Shown here piece by piece: positions 48,401-59,246 of a stretch of DNA of 64,000 nt. The stretch comes from Brachionus rotundiformis (taxonomy: Eukaryota > Rotifera > Eurotatoria > Ploima > Brachionidae), in assembly GCA_016802295.1 (NCBI GenBank), contig JAESIW010000137.1, positions 3,974,084 through 4,038,083 of the forward strand. Reading direction: 5' to 3'. The notes under the pieces are model-generated. The model was not told the DNA's origin, searched no databases, and was given only the letters and a program-made list of their open reading frames with translations. Position 1 is the first letter of the stretch; the number at the start of each line of letters is the position of its first letter. Both the position numbers and the translations under genes were made by a program.

Positions 48401-49330
48401 GACTGTAGTAGCAATAGCAGAGATGTCCTACACTTAAGACATTTATAGTCCAATTTCTGATTCTAGAGAATAATTTAGTAGCTCCTCTTTTCTAGAAGAA
48501 GTTCAGACAGCTGATGTTTATTCAAGATGTGGCCTTATTATTGAATTCAAGGTTAATCAGCAGGCTGGTGCCCTTGTCATAAAGACCGATTAACACTCCA
48601 TTTATTTAAATAATAAAAAAGATTTTACAAATTAAAAATAAATTCTTGATATAATTATTTTAAAAAAATAAAACATTGAAATATTTAAATTACATTCTTC
48701 AAATTTTTTTAGAAAATCTGAGAAAATCAAATTAATATTATTAAAGATTGAATGCTTGAATGTTGTAAATTTCATCATTTAAAAGTGTTGAGTAAAAAAT
48801 TCAAAATCAGCAAATGTTTTTTGGCCATTTGCTGATTTTGATGTAGGTTCTATCAGATTCTCACTAATTGTATCACCCTCTGTAGTAACAATAAAAAGCT
48901 GAGGCAATATCGCAGCTAGCAGAGATGTCCTACACTTAAGACATTTATAGCTTCAATTTCTAAGGTCGAGAGTTTCAGGTTAAGAGAAATAGAGACTCCC
49001 AGATGATCCTTCTCTTCCTCTGCTGCATTCTTCTGTCGGGTTCGCCCATAAAAAGGTGAGTGCTAGCGTAACGATTGAGGTTCGATAGGTCGCTCTCACT
49101 AGGAATGATGACGATTAGTTAGCTATCATTAGCAAAAAGCTTTACCAGATGATAATGCATTCAAATTTTTTGAATCCATCATAGTTTTAGGAAGTCTATT
49201 CCATATACTTGATATCCTATTTAAGATAAAGTTGTGCCGTCTTTTATTTTTGTTTTTTCTCTCTTGATTTTGATATTATGTCCTCTTAAATTGTGATATT
49301 AACTTATCTCAGAGTTTTAGGAAAATTCCA
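48400..49330. repeat. Repeat cluster including dispersed-repeat copy 2 and a LINE piece
   Basis: A block AGCAGAGATGTCCTACACTT with following ACATTTATAG occurs at about 48415-48450 and again at about 48915-48950. Between them, 48540-48790 is copy 2 of the dispersed repeat described at 40200. At 49190-49330 the minus strand encodes a RGHNIKIKRE-like motif followed by decayed frames, typical of the C-terminal part of a LINE ORF2. The whole stretch is a patchwork of old insertions. Confidence 0.6.
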
Positions 49331-49544
49331 ACCACTCAATCCTCTCAATCTTCTTGTTCGAAAATCAAATTAAAATGCTTCAATTGCTGAATAGCCTTTT
49401 TTATTTTATATAGATACATAGAAATCTAGTTCCATTTACAAAGGATTAAAGTTGCCTATTTCCTAATAATTAAGATCTTTCATTTAAATATTTAAATATG
49501 AGAACCGCTGAAGTTCCTGCTAGTTCATTTCAATTTTTTTTTCA

Positions 49545-49775
49545 ATTTCAAGGTTAATCAACAGGCTAGTGCCCATGTCATAAAGACCGATTGACACTCC
49601 ATTTATTTAAGTAAAAAAGTTTCACAAATTAAAAAATAATAATTGTTTATATAATTATTTAAAAAATAAAACATTGATATATTTAAATTAAATTTTTTAA
49701 ATTTTTTTACAAAATCTGAGAAAATTAGATTTATGTTATTCAAAATTGAATGCTTAAATGTTTTAAATTTCAACA
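49545..49775 (+). repeat. Dispersed repeat, copy 3
   Basis: Same orientation as the copy at 48540-48790 and inverted relative to 40200-40445. It starts with the AAGGTTAATCAACAGGCTAG block and runs through AAAATCTGAGAAAATTAGAT. It lies 5' of the gag-like ORF of the DIRS-like element, so it could be part of that element. Confidence 0.75.
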
Positions 49776-50299
49776 TTAATCTCTTGATCGCAAAGCAATC
49801 TATAAGTCGTGAATAGAAAAATCCAAAAGTTTTTTCACCATTTACTGATTTAGATGTTGGTTCAATCAGATTCTCACTGTTCCTTAAATTATATTTTAAA
49901 TTTCTTGAGTCATTTTTCTTTAAATTCTGCCTTAGATTTTCAGGAGAGTTATGAAAGTATAGTGTTTTTTAAGCAAAAGATAACACTCAATCTATCTATA
50001 TAGAGTATTCTATGTTCTAATGCATATAGGCCATACTTTTCTAAGTTATTAATATCGTTAAAGTTATTTACATCAAATTTGAACTTAAACAATTTATATA
50101 TTCTCAAATAATAACTTTTAGAAGAAGGTCCTCTTAGTCAATTTGAGTACTTCCATGCATCAAGTCTGTTTTTAAACTGGTTTACAGGCATGGCACCTAT
50201 TACAACCTCAGGTCAGCCATTACACTCTCTGATTGTACGATTTTTGAAATATTTTTCTAGGTCAGGTCATCATAGAAATCAACATCTGAGCTTAAGCTT

Positions 50300-51029
50300 T
50301 TAAGATTCAAGCCAAATAAGCTTAAAGCTTTTCTAGAAGATTTCTTAGACTCGGATAAAGAGCCTGAACCTCTTATACCTCCATCACCATCTTATTTATT
50401 ACAGAACCACTTTTCTCCGACCTTACCGCTTGCCAGTCCCCTAATACTTGCCCTTTTTAGATTACTCGTCGCCGGAATTACCCAGAATGGAACAACACGA
50501 TTCACACAATCGAGAAATAGCGGAAGCAATAAAGACCATGTCAGAAACCATGGTCCAAATGCAAAAACAGGTCGAGTTCCTGGCCGAAAGAACTCAAAAA
50601 CTTGAGTTGGGCCAGTCGAGCTCCCTACATTGCAAGGACAAGACCATGGAATTTAGCGCAAAACTAACGGAATCCAAGATTAGTTCTTTATCTTTTGCAA
50701 GTGATCCTAATTACGCCTTAATGGCGCAAAAACCTAGGAACTATCACGAACTAGATACCCACCAATCAGTTTTCCGGTTCTTGCATCGACTCACTGACTC
50801 AGCCGCACAAAAGGTGTGCAACAGGATTCACCTTTATCACAAAATAGGATGGGATAGGGCCATCAAATTCTTTGAAGAAAAGGACCTAGTGAACGTAACA
50901 AATTATATCCCACAGCGTGAGAACGTGGTAGTTGTTAAAACTACCAAACGTGCCGGGAGGCCTCCTTCAAGAGGAATTCGAAGACGGCTTAAAAGGGGAC
51001 CCAGCTCAAGAGCAGGGAAAATTATTTAA
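50300..51029 (+). mobile_element. Retroelement gag-like ORF (DIRS-like element)
   Basis: An open frame from 50448 to 51029 (193 codons; first ATG at 50487) encodes a coiled-coil start (EIAEAIKTMSETMVQMQKQV) and then KISSLSFASDPNYALMAQK and HQSVFRFLHRLTDSAAQK, ending in a basic tail (KRAGRPPSRGIRRRLKRG). Codon use and GC content differ sharply from the surroundings. An upstream open stretch in another frame (KLKAFLEDFLDSDKEPEPLI near 50315-50390) suggests the ORF once began earlier and is now frameshifted. The basic, coiled-coil character and the YLDD reverse-transcriptase piece about 1.1 kb downstream suggest a gag protein of a DIRS/Ngaro-type element. No zinc knuckle is visible. Confidence 0.55.
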
Positions 51030-51058
51030 AAACAAGATATTCGTCCTCATCGGACTCT

Positions 51059-52119
51059 TCAAGACTTCTTTTTTTTGATGATCAGTTCCGGATGATCAAA
51101 ATCCTCCGGAAATAGATCTGTAAGCTCCGTTTTTATGTTAAATGACGGAATGTCATATTCAAGTTCTTGAGATTCTTTATTTTCAACATAATCCAAAAAC
51201 CTTAATTTAAAATTAATTAAAGTTAAAATAAAGTTAATAAAAGTTACCTCGGCCAATTAGTGTCATTAATGATCTTGGCCGCTATCGTCCTATACTCCTT
51301 CTTCCAGGGAATTGCCGTTTTCGCAAATAGATTCGCATATTCGAGCGAATCCATGTTTATGACCATGAATCGACGACTGAATTCGGTCTTCGCGTTTATC
51401 GCCCGACTAAGTACTTTGTAATCAATGTACTCATCGGGATTAAACGAGATTAAAAATCTTTCTATCGAAAGGTCGATGTCTTCGACCGCTGTCTTGTTTT
51501 TGGCTAACCGAGCATTAAGTCCGGAGCCCGACAACTGCTCCTTTATGAAGCAGAGAGTGTCGTTCAACGTAATCTTCTTTAGAAGATTAACAAATTTACA
51601 CTCCTCGATGACGATCGAGGAGATTTGAGCGCGGGCAGCACTATCGTATTTTAGTGTGTCCTCTTTCACGAATTGGGTCCCAGGTCAAATATGGTAGGAC
51701 CCAAAAGAATCGGGGAGGATCTCACACGTTGTCGATTTATACTTCGACGAACGTCCTGATAAAAATAGAGCCGTACCGGTTTCTACACCGTGACTCTGCA
51801 TTTTATTTCGAAGTTCTCTCAAAAACTTTAAGTATGTTTTGAACGCCTCGAGCTTCTTGAATTCTCTCTTCGGAATGGGAAGAGTTCGGTCTTCCTCCTG
51901 TCTTTGTCGTTCGAGGGACATGAATCCCTCGAACATCCCTTTAACCTTAGATACGAGAGTTGTTCTTCGGTTGCCCGTATATTCCATTAACTTGTCGTCT
52001 AATATAACGGTTTTTCGACGAATGTAATTGATTGTATTGTTCCAATGGGCCTCGTCTTTTATTTCTGTGAAGTGCATGCCCATGAATGCACTTTTAGCTA
52101 ATGGGTTTGTTATACCCAA
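51059..52119 (-). CDS. Unrecognised antisense ORF with an intron, one in-frame stop
   Basis: Minus-strand frame 52119-51244 is open for about 290 codons except for one TGA at 51685-51687. It then appears to splice (GTAACT donor after NDTNWPR, acceptor TTAAG) into 51059-51195, ending LFPEDFDHPELIIKKKKS. The protein is mostly helical and charged: EIKDEAHWNNTINYIRRKTV, LERQRQEEDRTLPIPKREFK, then SFNPDEYIDYKVLSRAINAK. I recognise no domain. It lies between the gag-like ORF and the reverse-transcriptase piece of a DIRS-like element, but in the opposite direction. It may be a gag/capsid-like ORF of a second, nested retroelement, or a captured host gene now a pseudogene. GC content resembles the surrounding retroelement more than the host background. 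Confidence 0.4.
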
Positions 52120-52159
52120 TTGCTTTAATGATGTCTGCGAAAAATTGTCGTGGAATCTT

Positions 52160-52418
52160 CTCCTAAAGATTACTTTCGTTCACGAAATATACTTATGGAT
52201 ATTTGGATGACCTGAAAATAGCTCACAAAGATAGGGCTCAGCTCCAGAGTTTTATTAATGAGTTAAGGGCAAAACTCAGAGACGCAGGGTGGGTAATTAA
52301 TACTAAAAAGTCCATCCTAAAACCGGTAAGGAGAATTAGGTTCTTAGGAGCAGATTGGGATGGCTTGGGTATTAGCAGAACTCCCGAAGCGAATAAATTT
52401 GTTAGAGAAATAGTTTGA
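52160..52418 (+). mobile_element. DIRS-like reverse transcriptase fragment
   Basis: The plus strand encodes TYGYLDDLKIAHKDRAQLQ, then LRAKLRDAGWVINTKKS and PVRRIRFLGADWDGLGI. The YLDD box followed by 'G-W-V-I-N-x-x-K-S' and 'I-x-F-L-G' is the pattern of DIRS/Ngaro and LTR-type reverse transcriptases. Only the palm motif and the start of the next region remain; the RNase H and tyrosine recombinase expected for DIRS are absent. Confidence 0.75.
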
Positions 52419-52424
52419 TTGAGT

Positions 52425-52525
52425 ACTGACCTCTTCACACCCATATGGAAGCCTATGTCCAAGTTCTTGTTCTTTCCGGATTCCATTACTTTGCATTTAT
52501 GATTTGAAAAAAAACCTTTCAATAT
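52425..52525 (-). mobile_element. LINE ORF2 fragment
   Basis: The minus strand encodes SNHKCKVMESGKNKN followed by LDIGFHMGVKRSVLNQT. The K-C-K-V-M-x-x-G-K-N pattern matches the RT segment seen at 33138-33180. It begins right after the DIRS-like fragment, suggesting insertion into it. Confidence 0.6.
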
Positions 52526-52615
52526 CTCATTAGATAAGTATTGAAATAAAATTTGAATATTTAAATATTTTATTTAAAAAATCAATTCTATAAAAATTAA
52601 AAAAAAATAAAGAGC

Positions 52616-55344
52616 TTATGATTGAGAACCATTTAACTTTTCATTCTCACCTTCACTTTCATAAAAGCTGTCCGAATCTCTTTTATTTTCATTATTATCA
52701 TCATTACTAGAATATTTTATCATAGATTTTCGAATCTTGGACTCATTTGACTCTGGATTTTTCTGTCTACACTGAATTTTTATCGAGTAAGCAACATAGA
52801 TACAGAAAGATAAGAAAACTGCACCCACGGACATAATCACCAGGTAGCCATACTGATTTACATCATTTAGGACAATTACAGCCAAATATTTAACTAAGTC
52901 AAAAAATGTGTTTATTGATGACTGGACACCGCCGACAACTCCTCTCTCATTTTCTTTTATATTCTCTTGGAATATTTGATTTATGACCAGATCAGTCAGC
53001 CACAAGCCGAACCGGGACACAGCCATACAACTCAACAAGACTAAAATTGAAGTGTACATGCTACAATTGGATTCGACGAAGTGGCTCCAAATTGTCCCTG
53101 TTTGATTGATGGTCTGGTTTTGGCAGGCACTGGATAAATCATGGAATATAATAAAGGGGCTACCGGGCAAAAATATTGCAGCTAGGCATCCAAAAAGGAA
53201 TATAATCTGAGATATGTTTCCAATAATGCCGACCATATGCAGTCGGATTTTAAGTCTGTTGTGAAAAAAGGGGAATGCAATTGTTCCAAGAACTCCTGAA
53301 ATTGAGCCAACACCATGAAGGATACTGATGGTAAATTCTTTAAGCTTTTGAGCTTTTGAATAACCAATTGTAATGCTGTCAAAGCTTAGGACTGTAAGAA
53401 AAAGAAGAGCAAATGCCATACTTGGCATCAAAATGTCTCCTTGATTTAGATATATTTTCCATCCTTTTTTCAGCATGCTAAACGATTTTCGAAATTTTTT
53501 AACCAAATTGCTTTTCTTTTTTTCTATGTTTCTTTCAATTTTGGTCTTTTCCAAAGCTGGAAAATCTTTATAAACATTGGTTAGAAGAGTTATTTCAATA
53601 CCATAGGATATCAAATTCCAAACTGCGAAAATAATCGCACTTAGAACTGTTCCACTATACCAAAATTTGATATTAATGAAAGACATAATCAATCCGGCTA
53701 TTAATGGTGCGATTATGTTGGTAAGTAGATCTATTCTTCTCACCTGAGAGTTGATTATACTTAATTTCTTTGATTTATCCTCTGGATTTGTGCTCATTTG
53801 TTCAGAGATTACCACAACCCAGTCACGTTCAATAGATATTTTCGCTGTGGTGCTAGCTAATCTGCTAATCACATTCAGAACAATCATTACAGCTTAAAAT
53901 TATTAATTAAAAAAAGTAATTCTTAGTAGCTATTTATTAAAATGGTAAATAAATTCATTTTATTTAATTTTATTATCAGAAAATTTTTTATTTTTTATAC
54001 TTTCATTTAATCAACCAAATTTTTTTAATAAAATAAATCACATTTTTTAAAACTAATGAACCTTGCTATTTTAATTACTAATAATATCGATTTGACCAGC
54101 AATCAGAACCAATATCATCCCTGGCATATCTAAGATACTTTCCAGAAGGGTAGAAAAAAAGCGAAAAGTTAAAGCAGATAATCATGATATTAACATTATA
54201 GGTAGAAGATCTAGTGGAAGAAAGGTTACTTAATGTGATAGTTTTGGATTAGCACTAGATTCAGTACAAATTGGTAATTTTCGATTGCCGGGAAATCAAT
54301 CTTTAAGAAAAAAAATTAGTCTTAATCAATTTGCTAAAATAAAATCAACAATCATCAAACTCAAAATTAAATAATTCAAAAATTTTTAAATTTTTTATTC
54401 AAAACTTTCCAAAAAAGATAATACTTATTACTTAATATTTATTATGGATCAAATAATACTTATTTAAGCTTGCTCAGTGTTCCATAAATTTAACCAGCCA
54501 AGGTTAATTAAAAGTGATAGAAATAAAAAAATTATAATAGATAATTGTATGTCTTTAAAAAAAATAAAGAATAATTTACTCATTCACAAAAGAAATATTT
54601 ACAATAAGCAACCCCAGAACCATTCAAAAATGATCCAAATAAGGACAGAGGAAGTTGCTGTAAAGCTTCACTGTCAAACACAATTAAGTCCACTTTGAGT
54701 CTCAACAAATTATCAGTTAATTAGACAAAATTTCCTTAAATACGTTCAATTCCAAAAAATTTTATATGCTGACAATTTTTTAAATTCGATAATTATCTAT
54801 TTTTTTCAAGATATTCACGTATAAAATTGTAAATATCAATTTACACTATTTTAACAATTTATATTTCGCACAGACTTGAAAAGTTCTTTCAAATTTTGCT
54901 TACCTTGAACCAAATACAAAAACCATCCGTTCCAAGTATTTTCGGCATAATTTTTAAAAATAATGATAAGTACAAATACTGTACAGTTGAGAGCTACTGT
55001 AAAATTTTGAACGAAAAGTGACCATCTGACCACTTGGTAAAAAATTCGATTTTTTAAATTTTTTATTCATTTTAGATTTACCTTTGATACGCTGGTGCTT
55101 GTCCACCAAACTGCCGAGAATTGGACCAAATAGAATGGAAAAAATGTTGCAGAACAACCCGTTTAAAGCAGTAATGAGCAGAGAATCTTTGTTTATGGTT
55201 ACAAAATAAATGCTGAGTGCAAAATACCAAAGCCTATCGCCCTATTATTTCCCAATTAATTACCAATTTTCAAATTTTATTATTAATTTTTACCCAAGAG
55301 GACAGAAAACTTGCCGAATAAAATCTAAACAATGTTTTAGACAT
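52616..55344 (-). CDS. SLC40A1: Ferroportin, iron exporter
   Basis: Four exons, 55344-55294, 55241-55082, 55032-54904, 53892-52616, phase-consistent, 538 residues (human 571). Early motif FLSSWGDRLWYFALSIYF, then a loop GPILGSLVDKHQRIK corresponding to the D-x-x-D/R-x-K region, VVRWSLFVQNFTVALN, and ASTTAKISIERDWVVVISEQ followed by INSQVRRIDLLTNIIAPLIA, all signatures of ferroportin. Later spans include FLTVLSFDSITIGY and SRFGLWLTDLVINQIFQENI. Ferroportin is the only known cellular iron exporter of animals, a twelve-span plasma-membrane protein. The human hepcidin-binding cysteine region aligns near FALLFLTVLSFDSITIGY, where a serine seems to replace it; invertebrates generally lack hepcidin. 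The C-terminus is acidic and Ser-rich. The 1-kb intron 3 holds nothing I can name. Confidence 0.95.
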
Positions 55345-55467
55345 TTGATTTGTGATTCATTAAAAATTTTTTATTAAAATTCTATAAAATTATCTAATCG
55401 TAGAAAATTAAATGATTTTTTATTAATTATGAATTTTTTTAAATTTCAAAATAAACTATTAAAAATT

Positions 55468-56859
55468 TTAGGCTTTTGTCTCAACGGTGTCTACATTATC
55501 TACGTACACATTGCCGAGTTCGCTTTCTTTGAATATTAAGAATGTAGAAAATCCATCTATTGAGGTTATCATAAGAAATTTGGCATCAGATGACCAACTC
55601 AAATCACTCAAATTTGAATAATGTATATCAGTTACATATGCAAATGGGGCCAGCTTTTGTGTATCGTACAAAAAGACCGAATCCTCGGTAGCTATGGCAA
55701 AAACATATCGATAAGGTAAGCTTAATTAAAATTTAAGATAAAAAATAAAATTTTTTATTTGTTTGTTTTCTTTACTCGAAAATTAATTCCTCATTTTCTT
55801 TTCTATGAGTTAATTCAAACTTAATTGGACATATACTGACCACTGTCGATGGTTTATCATGTGGTATATACAGACATGGCTTAGTATAACAATTGCGTGT
55901 AAAAATAAAGCTTACATTGACACATTTTTCGTCCAATTCCAAGCATCCAGCTTGAATAGAATTTTAAAATGTTGTATAAATATTTTTTAATTTTTAATTA
56001 CATGGAGCAAACAGGAAGCTTCCGTCTGGTGAGTACTTCATGCGTCTAAAGAAAGACTTGAGAGTGTCGTCATGGAAAAGCCGAACGCTGACTGGTTGAT
56101 CAGCATCTTTTGGCAATTGGATACGGTTTACATTGTGCAAGCATTTATTGCTGGTAGTTGAGTAGATTCTCATACAGCGGTCAGTGCTTAAGACTGCATA
56201 GGTGGCTAAAAGTGGATCGAACACTACTCCTTGTACAAATCCTTTAGGCTCTTTTAGTATGGCAATTTTCGAAGCGGTGCTGACATTCCAAACAATCACA
56301 CTGTTGTCTATTGAGCCTGAGATCAATGTATTGCTGTCACGTGACCATGCCAGATCAAGGATATCTTCCAAATGACCTCTTGGAAATTTTTTTTAAATTT
56401 TATTTTTTAAATAAAAATTTTGATTACCTGAATGTTTTGAATGCAAACCAATTTTCTTTGTTTTCATACTCTTCATTATCAAGAGTTTTTTGGTTTTTGA
56501 TGTCGTTTTCGTTCCATAAAAATATGACTTGCTCGTCGCCAGCTGAAGCCAACAGAGTACCATCAGAGTTCCATCTAACTACATTGACTGATTTTGTGTG
56601 TCGTTTTAAATTGGATACAAAGCTAACTTCAAGGCCAGCCTTTTGTTTTGAATTGACATGGTCAGGATTTTTTTCCAACACTTGCCAAAGCTGAGTAATA
56701 AATCTATTAATCAAAGATATTTATTCAATTATAACTAGATACTCTTATTTCTCCAGAAACTCCAGCAGTGGCAACTTTGTTCGGAATTATGGGATGAAAG
56801 TCACAGGTATAAATTGGGTCTCGTTCATGCCAAGATATTTCAGGTGTATAAAACTTCAT
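55468..56859 (-). CDS. CHAF1B: Chromatin assembly factor 1 subunit B (WD40)
   Basis: Five exons, 56859-56743, 56690-56428, 56378-56002, 55950-55776, 55720-55468, phases agree, 394 residues. WD40 repeats begin at the N-terminus: ISWHERDPIYTCDFHP, VATAGVSGEIRLWQV, then HTKSVNVVRWNSDGTLLASA, HLEDILDLAWSRDSNTLISG and NSVIVWN, RRMKYSPDGSFLFAPC, FAIATEDSVFLYDTQKLAPF and LSDLSWSSDAKFLMITSIDG. These match CHAF1B (p60), which with p150 and p48 places H3-H4 on newly made DNA during replication and repair. Human CHAF1B has 559 residues; here the protein stops shortly after the last blade, so the long C-terminal tail that binds ASF1 in vertebrates is missing or on an unseen exon. The start lies less than 500 bases from the duplicated segment to the right. 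Confidence 0.93.
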
Positions 56860-57539
56860 TTTCAAATTGAGATTATTTTTAAATTTTAATTGTACAAATT
56901 ATTGTACTAAATTTAATTAAATTTGGTTAAAAAAACTAAACCAACTTTACGTTCATTAAGGGCTCATTTTTAAGTTTTATTTGAAAAAATTAAAACAATT
57001 TCACTGTATTTTAGTTTAAGCAAATTGTTTCACAAATAATTAATTAAGATACCAATGAACACAATTATCAACAATATACAATCATCAATTCAAAATTGAT
57101 TCAGTTAAAATTGGATTTTTTAATCTTGCAAAAAAATATATGTATTTATCAAATTTTTAATTATTTTTTAATATTAGTTTTTTATTACTATTGAAGGAAT
57201 TTTTCTAAATCTATAAAAAACATCTAAGATTTACTTCAAAATTGAAAACCTAAAATCAGAAAATAAATTTCATGCTTGTTAATGGTTTTTGAACAAACAT
57301 TTCCTAGGAGAATTATTTTACATCTGAAAATGAGATCATTGAGTTTATTTTTAAAAAAAAGTGTAGCATTAAAGCTTTTTTTAATTAAATATAAATAATA
57401 AAAGTTTTAATGAAAAAAGAATTAAGGAAATATCTTGATTTAAATAAAATAATTCAAAGTTAAACAAAAATTAGAATTTTTTATTCTAAAAATTAAGATC
57501 GAAAAGGGAAAATAAAAAAAAACAAATTGCGAATGCATG
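56860..57539. other. CHAF1B 5' flank; left copy of a duplicated segment
   Basis: Holds the CHAF1B promoter. From about 56870 onward the sequence resembles 59600-60130 with many small differences: shared blocks include AAAAACTAAACCAA, GTTCATTAAG, GTTAATGGTTTTTGAACAAA, CATTTCCTAGGAGAATTATT, and GTGTAGCATTAAAGCTTTTT. This is the upstream part of a large duplication. Confidence 0.7.
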
Positions 57540-57805
57540 TTTCAGCGAATGCATGAGGAACATTGACTGAACGACATATTTTCAAGCTAGACTGGCCTTG
57601 TATTGATTCAAAAATAAGCTATGTAGGTGAACCATTTGTTTGGCCAGATGGATCCAAAGTTTATGGATTCAGAAGTGGTGAACCAAATAATTGGGGCGGA
57701 ACAGGTTATTTATTGAATGAAAATGCTTTAATGTTAGATAATTTTGAATTTTTGGATTTAAATGATCACTTATTTCTAACAATTTGTCAGCAAAAACCTT
57801 TATAA
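57540..57805 (+). pseudogene. Deletion pseudogene of the EGF/C-type-lectin gene
   Basis: The sequence GTTTCAGCGAATGCATGAGGAA, part of exon 1 in the intact copy (60459-60480), is joined directly to CATTGACTGAACGACATATT from the middle of exon 3 (61015-61034). A deletion has removed all sequence between. The following 80 codons (ERHIFKLDWP ... GEPNNWGGTGYLLNENALML ... LTICQQ) are intact and close to the parent, with a stop after ICQQKPL. No signal peptide, EGF or full lectin domain remains. Confidence 0.85.
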
Positions 57806-58500
57806 AAATTAATAATAAATTTAGGATATAAGATATAATTAAAAAATGATTAATAATAAACAAATTTTAAAAATCTAAAAATTTTTTTCATATTGTTAAG
57901 TTAAAATAATTTAAAAAAAACTTTATCTGTTATTTTTGTTATTTATTTATTAAATATCTTGTTACGAGTATTAATAAGACTGATATTTTGCAATAAATTA
58001 TACTTCATCAGAAAAAATATCTTTTTACTAAATGACTTTGATGACTCCTGTAGACCATTTAATTGTCATTTTATCTATAATCAGTTTGTTTCAGTGAATG
58101 AATGAAGTATGAAATTTGTTCATTTGTAGTTTATTAAAAAATTTTAATATTTTAACTACTTTTTTAGTAAGGCTTGATTTAATTAGATATTAAAAATTTA
58201 GAGAACAAAACAACAATTTAATAAAACTAATGAATGACATTTTAATGCTTTAGAACACTTTTTTTTAAATCATTATTCATTTTTGAGTATTTTTTTTATT
58301 TTTTTTGACAATCCTAAAGCATTGTTTATTAAAAATTAGCAACAAAAAATTATAAAACTAATCATTTTTTGTTACAAAAAACAACAATAATTAGCTTAAA
58401 AAATATTATTTAACATCAAAACTAAAAGGACACTAAGATATTTTCATTTAAACAATGGACAAGTAAAGCAATTAAATAATCAGATGTGTCACTTCTGTTC
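57806..58500. other. AT-rich spacer
   Basis: A short string GAAATTTGTTCATTTGTAGT at about 58110 is a trace of lectin-gene exon 1. Otherwise low-complexity sequence. Confidence 0.4.
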
Positions 58501-58689
58501 AAAATAAAATTAATTTAAACTTGTTGAGACGGGCACAACCCCCGGTGCGGCTATTTGAATCAGCGCGCTTTTTTTTCCTAGTACATGCATTGAATATTTA
58601 AACACCGAGGCATTCGATATAAATAAAAGTTCTACTAAGGAGTTTTATTGTATTTAAAAGATGTATTAAAATTAAATATAATTTTACAC

Positions 58690-59100
58690 TTAACCTTTCA
58701 CGTGGTAAGATCCCATATGAAACTAACATTAAATTGGGGCTTGAGTAATAAAACTTTATCAATAATATATAAATCACTATTGGTTCAATATAAGACTATT
58801 ATTTTCCTTGTTTAAATACCCTATCTGAATACTTGGTTCGTAAGCTCCAAGTTATTCAAAACTCTGCTATAAGAAGTATAATTAAAATTCGATACCCCCT
58901 CAGAAACTCTCCACCATGAAGGTTGGTCACAACTTTCCCTCCATAAAATTTACCACAGATTAGATGAACTTGCTGAGCGTTATGTCAGGAATGGTTTAGA
59001 AAATAATGTAGTTATGATGGTACAATTTAGATTTTCAACCCAGACTCCTCTTTCGAATCGTAGAGCACTTTTTGAGGATTATTTCATGGTGTAATATTAA
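58690..59100 (+). mobile_element. LINE ORF2 RT-thumb fragment
   Basis: Broken plus-strand frames encode NTWFVSSKLFKTLL-like sequence, then IRSIIKIRYPL and SLHKIYHRLDELAERYVRNG, close in pattern to the LINE fragment at 28020-28330. It ends about 150 bases before the PABPN1-like ORF. Confidence 0.65.
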
Positions 59101-59246
59101 TCTTTCCCTCAAACCAAAGACAAAAATTTTAACTTTTATTTTATTTACGTTAATTATATTTTTTATTTATATATTTTAATTTAATTTTTTTTAAAGGTGT
59201 ATTTGCTCGAGCTTTTTTACAAACAAAAAAAAATAAAAATCGAAAA

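Noticed and set aside
51425..52210. Several plus-strand ORFs of 60-67 codons between the gag-like and RT pieces
   Set aside because: They are complementary to the longer minus-strand ORF and show no motifs; the minus frame is the better candidate.
54477..54698. 73-codon plus-strand ORF in ferroportin intron 3
   Set aside because: Composition dominated by K, N and I, no domain, and no splice context; likely chance in AT-rich DNA.
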